DNA of 9,561 bases from positions 1 through 9,561 of the forward strand of contig JAUMSH010000068.1 of NCBI GenBank assembly GCA_031292915.1. The letters are read 5' to 3'. Shown here one piece after another: positions 4,378-9,561 of this stretch. The stretch comes from Collinsella sp. GTDB taxonomy: Bacteria > Actinomycetota > Coriobacteriia > Coriobacteriales > Coriobacteriaceae. Made by a program: the position numbers and the translations under genes. Numbering within the stretch: the first letter of the stretch is position 1; every line of letters starts with the position of its first letter. The notes under the pieces are model-generated. The model searched no databases and was not told the DNA's origin. It saw only the letters and a list, made by a program, of their open reading frames with translations.

Positions 4378-7300
4378 TTAGCCCATCAGGTCGATGACGT
4401 TAAAGCCGGCGTTGCTCTTGGCGATGACGTCTCGGCCGCCAAAGACGCAGGTGGGTGCGACGGCCGCAATACGCGTCACATCGGCGCCGAGCGAGCGAAG
4501 CTCAGCGGGCGTGGCCGCGAGCATCTGGGCGCGGCGCTCCTCGCGCGCGTGCGGATCGAGCCCAGCCAGGTAGGTCGTATTGCGGCGCTTGGTGAGCGCG
4601 TACGGCTTCACGGGCGCGTCCATGCCGCTCACGCAGCTCACGATAAAGCCCTCGAAGGCGGCCTCGTCGGGCTCAAAGCTGCCGAGCCATGCGCCCGCGC
4701 GTTCCATGCGCTCAATCGAAGGATCGACCGCCGGGTCGCGGTAGGTGTAGAACGCCGTCTGGCGCTCGCCGGCCGCGCGGAATCCGCATCCGTACGCACC
4801 GCCCTTCACGCGGATCTCGTTCCACAGGTAGTCGTAGGAGAGCGCGTTGGCGGCAACCGCCCAGGCGCCCGTCACGTCAATGCCCAGACGGCGCGGGTCG
4901 CACGCGCGCGCAGCAAAGCAGATGTCGCTGGGGATGACGAAAGCCTCGTGACGGTCGCGCGGCTCCGGCACCACGAGCGCGTTGCGGCCGGCATCGGCGC
5001 CGTCACCCGCGTCAAGCCCCAGGTCGCCCGCGGCATCCCAGTACGCGTCAAAGTCCTCGTCGCTGCCGGTAAAGCTCGCCATGCAGCCATCGGCCACAAA
5101 GATGTGGTCTGCCAGCTCGGCAAGCTTGGCGCGCAGGCCGTCCAGTCGCTCGTCAAAGTACTCGAGCAGATCGCGCAGGAACAGGTAGAAGTCCACGCCC
5201 GAAAGCTGCTCGCGCACCACGGCCGAAGGCGAGCTGTAGCTCATCGCGCGACCCAGCGCCGCCGAGTGTCCGTTGTTGATAAAGCCCTGCTCAAGCCCAA
5301 TGCGAATCTGCGTGAGCACGTCGCGAACGCGGTCGGCGTCAGCATCGAGCAACAGCGTGCTCGACCACACCTCGCGCGGCAGGCTCGCCAGCGCATCGAT
5401 CTTCTCGGACAGGGCGCCGGCGCTCACTAGCAGGTAGGGGCGCACGCCGTCCACGTCGGGTTGCGTCATGACCTCGGTCGTAAAGCTCAAAAAGCCCAGC
5501 TTGCCGGCAAGCAGGTTGTCGAGTTCCTCGGCCGAATGCTCGCGCGTGGGCAGCTGCTTGAGCAGGCGGCAGAGCAGCGTCACGTAGGGCAGGTCCTCAA
5601 ATGCGACGCAGCTCAGGTCGAAGTACTGCATGGCGTAGGCCAAACGGTTGGTGGGGATGTCGTGGCGCAGGCAGGGGATGGGCGCGGTCGTGTCCACAAC
5701 GAGCGGCGGCTCGGGGCGCGCCGCGCCAATGTCGGATACACGCAGACGCGGTAGCGTGGCCTTGTCCTCGGGCGTGTCCTCGGCCTCCTGCGCGGCACGC
5801 AGCACGGCCGTGCGCTCGACCACGTCCGCCAGCTCGGCATCGGTCATGGCGTCGCGCTTGGCAGCCAGCTCGGCAGCTTCGGCGCCCTCCGCGCCCTCGG
5901 CGGCGTCCACCGGCACCAGCTCGACCAGCGCCATGTGGTCGTTCTCCAGCACGAGCTCGCGTAGCAGGTCCTCAAAGTAGCTGCCGTCCAGCTCGCCGCG
6001 CAGCTCCTCGTACACCGGGCCATACTTGAGCGCCAGCGTCGCAGCATCGTCATCGTAGAGCCACGTGCTCAGCGCGTCGCACGCAATGGCCACGCCGTCG
6101 GCGATGCCATAGTCGCGCTGGCGCAGGTCGTATTCGTTGCTGCTGATGATGGCTTCCAGGCGCTCGCGCGGAACGCCGTGCTCACACAGGTCGCGGCAGG
6201 CGTCCTGGAACACGCGACGTAGCTCGCGCGCCACGCCGGGCTGCGCGTTTTGCAGCATGATGAGCTCGTAGGGTTGCAGGCTTTCGGCCGCGGTGTAGCT
6301 CACCACGTTGCCGCCCAGGCCGGCGGCCAGAATGGCCTTCTTAACTGGCGCTTCGTTGGAGCCCAGCAGCGCCTCGAACAGGATATCCGCCGCGATCGTG
6401 CGCTTGCGGTCGAGCGCGCTGCCCAGCACAAGACCCAGGCCAACCAGGGCGTTCTCGGGCGTGGTGGCCATCTCGATGCGCTTGTACTCGCAGGTCACGG
6501 GCGCCTGCACGTCCAGCGGATTGGGCGCCAGCGTGGACGGGTCCTCGCCGGCGGCAACGGCTGCGTCCATGCGGCGGCTCGCGGCACTCGGCTGCGACAG
6601 ATAGCGCTCGTCCAAAAAGGCCAGCGCGCGGTCCACGTCTAGGTCGCCGTAGAGCGTGATGTAGGAGTTGGAAGGATTGTAGTGGCGCGCGTGCGTGTCC
6701 AGGAACTGCTCGTGGGTGAGCGCGGGAATCGCGCGCGGGTCGCCGCCGCTCTCGTGCGCATAGGCGGTGTCGGGATAGAGCGCGGCGTTGACGGCGTCGT
6801 CCAGCACGCTCATGGGGTCGGACAGCGCGCCCTTCATCTCGTTGAACACTACGCCGTTATAGCGCAGTGTGCCCTTGCGCAGGCTCGCGGAGTTGTCGTC
6901 GCCCTCGCTCTCGGCGCCCTCCGGCAGGTCCAGCTCGTAGTGCCAGCCCTCCTGCTCAAAAATGGTGGGCTTGGTATAGATGGCCGGGTTGAACACCGCG
7001 TCCAGGTACACGTCCATCAGGTTGTATAGATCCTGCTCGTTGGTGGTGGCAACGGGGTAGATGGTTTTGTCGGGGTAGGTCATGGCGTTGAGGAACGTCT
7101 GCATGGAGCTCTTGATCAGGTCGACAAACGGCTCCTTGACGGGGAACTTAGCCGACCCACACAGTACCGAGTGCTCAAGAATATGGAACACGCCGGTGGA
7201 ATCGGCCGGCGGCGTCTTAAAGCCAATGGCAAAAGCCTTGTTTTCGTCGTCGCACGCCAGGTACAGCAGGCGAGCGCCCGAGGCAGTGTGGCGCAGCACG

Positions 7301-7422
7301 TAGGCGTCCGAGTCGAGCTCGGGTACGGTCTCGCAGCGCTCGACGGCAAAACCGTGGCAGGTGGTGCCGGGCACCAGCAGCGCGGCAGCAGCGGCGCGCG
7401 GGTCGGTTGAGGTGTTGGGCAT
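4378..7422 (-). CDS. M16C family zinc metallopeptidase (presequence protease/Cym1-like)
   Basis: The product has 1014 residues, close to PreP/Cym1/PITRM1 (about 990-1080). It belongs to the single-chain 'inverzincin' peptidases, which enclose and degrade unfolded peptides. Seen: the inverted zinc motif HILEH (His80, Glu83 catalytic, His84), followed by VLCGS; the third zinc ligand Glu195 in GVVFNEMKG; SGGDP (225-229); a first half that ends near 500. An Ala/Glu-rich linker follows (about 506-522), then a second half containing RVKGGAYG (Arg about 871, Tyr about 877), the C-terminal substrate-binding Arg/Tyr signature of M16. No signal peptide is visible, so it is probably cytoplasmic, where it would clear peptides; the natural substrate is unknown. 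The start is ATG 7422, with AAAGGAG 7 nt upstream. The reading frame stays open to 7596 but that part lacks a ribosome site and has no family similarity. It is transcribed divergently from the GntR gene and probably alone. Confidence 0.93.
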   Translation of the reverse strand: MPNTSTDPRAAAAALLVPGTTCHGFAVERCETVPELDSDAYVLRHTASGARLLYLACDDENKAFAIGFKTPPADSTGVFHILEHSVLCGSAKFPVKEPFVDLIKSSMQTFLNAMTYPDKTIYPVATTNEQDLYNLMDVYLDAVFNPAIYTKPTIFEQEGWHYELDLPEGAESEGDDNSASLRKGTLRYNGVVFNEMKGALSDPMSVLDDAVNAALYPDTAYAHESGGDPRAIPALTHEQFLDTHARHYNPSNSYITLYGDLDVDRALAFLDERYLSQPSAASRRMDAAVAAGEDPSTLAPNPLDVQAPVTCEYKRIEMATTPENALVGLGLVLGSALDRKRTIAADILFEALLGSNEAPVKKAILAAGLGGNVVSYTAAESLQPYELIMLQNAQPGVARELRRVFQDACRDLCEHGVPRERLEAIISSNEYDLRQRDYGIADGVAIACDALSTWLYDDDAATLALKYGPVYEELRGELDGSYFEDLLRELVLENDHMALVELVPVDAAEGAEGAEAAELAAKRDAMTDAELADVVERTAVLRAAQEAEDTPEDKATLPRLRVSDIGAARPEPPLVVDTTAPIPCLRHDIPTNRLAYAMQYFDLSCVAFEDLPYVTLLCRLLKQLPTREHSAEELDNLLAGKLGFLSFTTEVMTQPDVDGVRPYLLVSAGALSEKIDALASLPREVWSSTLLLDADADRVRDVLTQIRIGLEQGFINNGHSAALGRAMSYSSPSAVVREQLSGVDFYLFLRDLLEYFDERLDGLRAKLAELADHIFVADGCMASFTGSDEDFDAYWDAAGDLGLDAGDGADAGRNALVVPEPRDRHEAFVIPSDICFAARACDPRRLGIDVTGAWAVAANALSYDYLWNEIRVKGGAYGCGFRAAGERQTAFYTYRDPAVDPSIERMERAGAWLGSFEPDEAAFEGFIVSCVSGMDAPVKPYALTKRRNTTYLAGLDPHAREERRAQMLAATPAELRSLGADVTRIAAVAPTCVFGGRDVIAKSNAGFNVIDLMG

Positions 7423-7438
7423 ATGCAGTCTCCTTTGA

Positions 7439-7454
7439 CGCCCCAGCGGGGGCG
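7439..7454 (-). promoter_or_regulatory. Hairpin just upstream of the peptidase ribosome site
   Basis: CGCCCC (7439-7444) and GGGGCG (7449-7454) form a 6-bp all-GC stem with loop AGCG. On the transcript it ends 2 nt before the AAAGGAG ribosome site. Such a stem could stabilise the 5' end or tune initiation; this is inference only. Confidence 0.35.
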
Positions 7455-7474
7455 AATCGAGTCGAATCCTCGAG

Positions 7475-7490
7475 AGTATACCCATATGGG
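7475..7490 (-). promoter_or_regulatory. Candidate peptidase -10 box with adjacent palindrome
   Basis: On the minus strand TATACT (7475-7480) is a good -10 hexamer 52 bp from the start codon. The perfect palindrome CCCATATGGG (7481-7490) directly abuts it, in the spacer. No good -35 is seen 16-18 bases upstream, so an activator or a sigma factor with relaxed needs would be required. Confidence 0.3.
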
Positions 7491-7607
7491 GCCGCGGCTC
7501 TGCGGCGAACTGAAGACGATGCCAGCGGATTGGCCTGGTTAAGTTGATAACGCATGCCGCGGGTAGCCGCTGCACCCCGCTAAAGTGAAATAACACCCCG
7601 TTTACCG

Positions 7608-7643
7608 AAAATATATGGACTCCTAAAAATATATGGACTCCTA
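7608..7643. repeat. Tandem 18-bp repeat upstream of the GntR gene
   Basis: AAAATATATGGACTCCTA occurs twice in exact head-to-tail copies (7608-7625 and 7626-7643), followed by AAAA. This AT-rich block stands out against the GC-rich surroundings and lies 68-103 bp before the GntR start codon. It may be a double operator, an UP-like element or a slippage-prone repeat. The TGGACT in each unit resembles a -35 box. Confidence 0.8.
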
Positions 7644-7660
7644 AAAAGTTCTAATACAAT
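7634..7660 (+). promoter_or_regulatory. Candidate promoter of the GntR gene
   Basis: TGGACT (7634-7639, inside the second 18-bp repeat) and TACAAT (7655-7660) are separated by 15 bases, slightly short. The TACAAT is followed by ATAAGT, giving ACAATATA. The same octamer occurs at 8518-8525 before the PTS genes. The region is AT-rich and well placed, about 50 bp before the start codon, but the hexamers are only fair. Confidence 0.35.
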
Positions 7661-7710
7661 ATAAGTCATCTATCTATAAACTGCTGATTCCTTGCAAAGG
7701 TATGGTTGAT

Positions 7711-8415
7711 ATGGTTGAAGCAAATAGCGTTATCCCCCTGTACAAACAGATTGTCCGTGCGCTCTCTGATTCGATCGCCAACGGCACGTACCGCCCGGGA
7801 GATAAGCTTCCGACCGAGGCGGAGCTCGTCGAGCAATTTGGCGTGAGCCGAATAACGGTTCGCTCCGCAATTAAAGAAATGGAAGATGCTGGGCTTGTTG
7901 AGAGGGCCCGAGGCAAGGGCACGTTCGTTTCGTCGGACACACAGATGTATGCCGCGGACGATCGTGAGAGCTTTACCCATTCGTGCCAGCTTGCGGGAAA
8001 ACAGGCGTCTACCAGGGTTCTCGCAATGGGCTGGGACTTCCCAAGCCTGCGAGACGCGAAGTTCCTGGGTGTAGACGATACCCAAAAGGTATTACGTAGT
8101 CGTCGTCTGCGCCTTGTGGATGACAAGCCCACGATGCTGGAAACCAATAGCTATTCCGCTGCGCTTTCTTTTTTGGAGCATGAGTCCCTCGAGGATTCGC
8201 TGATGGCGGTACTCGATCGCCAGGGGATCAAGATGGGCCCCAACACGCGTACGCTCGAGGTCTGCTATGCGAGCGAGCTCGAGGCGGCATACCTTAACGT
8301 GGAGCTGGACTCCCCTTTGCTCCTGTTTGTCGACAGGCGCTATGCACCAAGCGGTGAGCCGCTTTTCATCTCCCGTCAGGTGTACTGCACCGAGCGACTG
8401 AAGTTCTATTTGTAA
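7711..8415 (+). CDS. GntR-family transcriptional regulator, HutC subfamily (UTRA domain)
   Basis: The protein has 234 residues. The N-terminal winged helix (about 8-75) shows the GntR pattern IPLYKQIVRALSDSI...YRPGDKLPTEAELVEQFGVSRITVRSAIKEMEDAGLVERARGKGTFV. The rest (about 90-230) is a UTRA ligand-binding domain with the typical RRLRLVDDKPTMLETNSYSA strand and the YAPSGEPLFISRQVY end. HutC-type regulators usually bind sugar phosphates or amino-sugar phosphates and control uptake genes. The start at 7711 is preferred because AAAGG (7696-7700) lies 10 nt upstream. The ATG at 7702 would be only 1 nt from it, though it would add just three residues. The gene is directly followed by mannose-family PTS genes on the same strand, so it probably controls them and itself. 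The effector is not evident. Confidence 0.93.
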   Translation: MVEANSVIPLYKQIVRALSDSIANGTYRPGDKLPTEAELVEQFGVSRITVRSAIKEMEDAGLVERARGKGTFVSSDTQMYAADDRESFTHSCQLAGKQASTRVLAMGWDFPSLRDAKFLGVDDTQKVLRSRRLRLVDDKPTMLETNSYSAALSFLEHESLEDSLMAVLDRQGIKMGPNTRTLEVCYASELEAAYLNVELDSPLLLFVDRRYAPSGEPLFISRQVYCTERLKFYL

Positions 8416-8422
8416 ATTAGAG

Positions 8423-8436
8423 ATAGATTAGTCTAT
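8423..8436. promoter_or_regulatory. Short inverted repeat between gntR and the PTS genes
   Basis: ATAGA (8423-8427) and TCTAT (8432-8436) form an inverted repeat with spacer TTAG, 8 bases after the GntR stop. A further ATAGAC half-site occurs at 8473-8478, and TCTATCTATA lies upstream of gntR at 7670-7679. Shared half-sites make this a weak candidate GntR operator. It is too short and lacks a T-run to be a terminator. Confidence 0.3.
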
Positions 8437-8500
8437 TTACCGACCAATTGTTACCGTTCGCGGATTTGGAAAATAGACACACCGCGCAGGGGCAGATTGC

Positions 8501-8526
8501 TAATATACTTTGTTATGACAATATAG
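8501..8526 (+). promoter_or_regulatory. Candidate promoter region of the PTS genes
   Basis: This AT-rich stretch contains two possible -10 boxes, TATACT (8504-8509) and TATAGT (8522-8527), 24-47 bp before the EIIA start. No good -35 is seen at 17 bases from either. The octamer ACAATATA (8518-8525) repeats one at 7656-7663 in the gntR promoter, which may reflect shared regulation. Read-through from gntR is also possible, since no terminator is visible in between. Confidence 0.35.
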
Positions 8527-8551
8527 TACGTCTTATTGATATTGGAGAACT

Positions 8552-8971
8552 ATGAATAAGATATTGCTAGCGAGTCATGGTTATCTCGCCCAAGGTATGA
8601 AGAGCTCTCTGGAGATTCTGATGGGCGCCAACGACCGAATCGAGTGTCTGTGCGCCTATATCGATGACGACACGAGGGATGTCGCAGCGCTTATCGATGC
8701 ATGGATGGAGACGAGGGACCCTGCCGACTCTTGGTTTGTCGTGACTGACATCTTTGGCGGCTCTGTAAACAACGAATTCATTCAGAGGCAGACCGCCGGA
8801 TCGTTTACGTTGATCACCGGAATGAACTTGCCGCTGCTGGTGGAAATGGTTACACAGCTGGACTCCCTGGATGCGGACAAGGCCAAAGCCGCGGTCGAGG
8901 GGTCGCGTTCGTTTATCCAGCTTTGTGAGGCGGCGGATATGCTCGCCGATGTCGAAGAAGAAGAGTTCTAG
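8552..8971 (+). CDS. PTS mannose/fructose/sorbose-family EIIA component
   Basis: The protein has 139 residues, the size of a free-standing EIIA-Man domain. This cytoplasmic subunit takes phosphate from HPr and passes it to EIIB. The phospho-accepting His9 sits in LLASHGYLAQGM near the N-terminus, as in E. coli ManX His10. The conserved aspartate that orients it is in FVVTDIFGGSVNN (Asp66), followed by the LITGMNLPLLVEM strand-helix typical of the fold. The C-terminus ends in an acidic tail (DVEEEEF). The ATG at 8552 follows GGAG by only 4 nt, a short but usable spacing. The next gene, EIIB, starts 62 bp on, so the domains are separate proteins rather than the IIAB fusion of E. coli. The transported sugar cannot be told from EIIA. 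Confidence 0.93.
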   Translation: MNKILLASHGYLAQGMKSSLEILMGANDRIECLCAYIDDDTRDVAALIDAWMETRDPADSWFVVTDIFGGSVNNEFIQRQTAGSFTLITGMNLPLLVEMVTQLDSLDADKAKAAVEGSRSFIQLCEAADMLADVEEEEF

Positions 8972-9033
8972 CTCAAGCTTCAACGAATAATTCAACCCTG
9001 TCATTACCTTTATTACGTGCGGAGATGATTACG

Positions 9034-9507
9034 ATGATTAAGCTTACGAGGGTCGATTACCGATTGATTCACGGCCAGGTCGCCATGTCTTGGACGCATG
9101 CGCTGGATGTCGATTGCATCCTGTGTGCCAGCGATGCCGTGGCAAAAGACGACATGAGGAAGGCAGCCTTGAGGCTCGCCCGCCCCAGCGGCGTTAAACT
9201 CGTCATCAAGGATGTTGACGCTGCTATCGAGGCGCTCAACAGCGGCGTTACCGACAAGTATTCGCTGTTTATCATTGTCGAGACGATCGAGGATGCCTAT
9301 CGCCTTGCTAAGGGTTGCAAAGACATCAAAGAGATCAATCTGGGTGGAACCCGAAAGTCTCCCGAGACCACGCTTCATCCGACCCCCGCGATCTTTGCGA
9401 CCGAAACCGATGCCGAGCATATCCAAGAGCTTGTCAACGATGGCGTGGTTATCGAAATCCGTCAGGTCCCCAATGACTCAAAGGTATTTGCCAAGGACGT
9501 TTTCTAG
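9034..9507 (+). CDS. PTS mannose/fructose/sorbose-family EIIB component
   Basis: The protein has 157 residues, normal for a free-standing EIIB of this family. It carries phosphate from EIIA to the sugar on the membrane complex IIC-IID. The phospho-His is His13 in RVDYRLIHGQVAMSW, the family signature (usually RIDDRLIHGQV). Also seen are the hydrophobic strand VDCILCASDAVAKDD and the helix MRKAALRLARPSGVKL. The INLGG...LHPTPAIFAT loop corresponds to the family's N(I/V)GG region. The start at 9034 is preferred: GGAG (9021-9024) is 9 nt upstream, whereas the ATG at 9025 abuts it directly. The tail NDSKVFAKDVF ends in TAG. IIC and IID genes are expected downstream, beyond the window. Confidence 0.94.
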   Translation: MIKLTRVDYRLIHGQVAMSWTHALDVDCILCASDAVAKDDMRKAALRLARPSGVKLVIKDVDAAIEALNSGVTDKYSLFIIVETIEDAYRLAKGCKDIKEINLGGTRKSPETTLHPTPAIFATETDAEHIQELVNDGVVIEIRQVPNDSKVFAKDVF

Positions 9508-9561
9508 CTGGAAACATGCCATTGTCAAGCATTTATTAACCAGGTCCTCCTTTCTTAAGCA
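9508..9561. other. AT-rich spacer after EIIB, cut by the window edge
   Basis: Fifty-four bases with no start codon linked to a ribosome site and no hairpin followed by a T-run. The next PTS gene presumably begins beyond the edge. Confidence 0.5.

Noticed and set aside
4549..5430. Long open frame (293 codons) opposite the peptidase gene, with further ones at 6250-6642, 6682-7029 and 5601-6029
   Set aside because: They lie wholly antisense to a well-supported gene in GC-rich DNA, where opposite frames stay open by codon bias. Their products are Arg/Ala-rich with no recognisable domain and no ribosome sites.
7423..7596. Upstream extension of the peptidase reading frame to an ATG at 7596
   Set aside because: The extra 58 residues have no family similarity and cross the likely promoter. 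The ATG at 7422 has AAAGGAG at the right distance.

Overview
The window looks like chromosomal DNA of a GC-rich, Gram-positive-type gut anaerobe, most likely a member of the Coriobacteriia such as Collinsella. This placement is an inference. It rests on GC-rich codon use, strong AGGAGG-like ribosome sites, and the mix of genes (acetyl-type MetA, a full-length PreP/Cym1-like M16C protease, a mannose-family PTS under a GntR/HutC regulator, zinc-ribbon membrane proteins). It was not confirmed by any search.

Layout. (1) 2-841 (+): the 3' part of metA, homoserine O-acyltransferase, with the Glu that marks acetyl-CoA users. (2) 865-1461 (-): 5-formyltetrahydrofolate cyclo-ligase, convergent with metA. 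(3) 1561-2338: a HicAB-type toxin-antitoxin module (hicA 1929-2192, hicB 1607-1936, minus strand) lying between two copies of a ~34-bp direct repeat. hicA has a perfect inverted repeat at its promoter and, further upstream, two tandem 17-bp repeats that resemble actinobacterial/Bacillus LexA (SOS) boxes. (4) 2414-4069 (+): a large membrane-anchored protein with a cytoplasmic zinc ribbon, one membrane helix, an EF-hand-like loop, leucine-rich-like repeats and an RHS/YD-like repeat region predicted to be outside the cell. (5) 4070-4377: a gene-free stretch packed with five stem-loops: a terminator for gene 4, two related palindromic elements sharing the arm GTCTCGATCTGTAACA, a GC-rich hairpin, and a terminator for the opposing gene. 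(6) 4378-7422 (-): a 1014-residue M16C zinc peptidase. (7) 7423-7710: a divergent control region with a 5'-UTR hairpin, a short palindrome and a tandem 18-bp repeat. (8) 7711-9507 (+): a GntR/HutC-family regulator followed by separate EIIA and EIIB proteins of a mannose-family phosphotransferase system. The membrane subunits IIC and IID would be expected beyond the right edge.

How the parts work together. metA (methionine synthesis) and the cyclo-ligase (folate recycling) both serve one-carbon/methionine metabolism but are convergent, so they are not one operon. The GntR regulator and the PTS genes form a typical sugar-uptake locus, with the regulator probably sensing a phosphorylated sugar through its UTRA domain. 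The hicAB module is a small self-contained island. The least explained parts are the zinc-ribbon/YD-repeat surface protein, the tandem palindromic elements after it, and the possible SOS-type sites beside hicAB.
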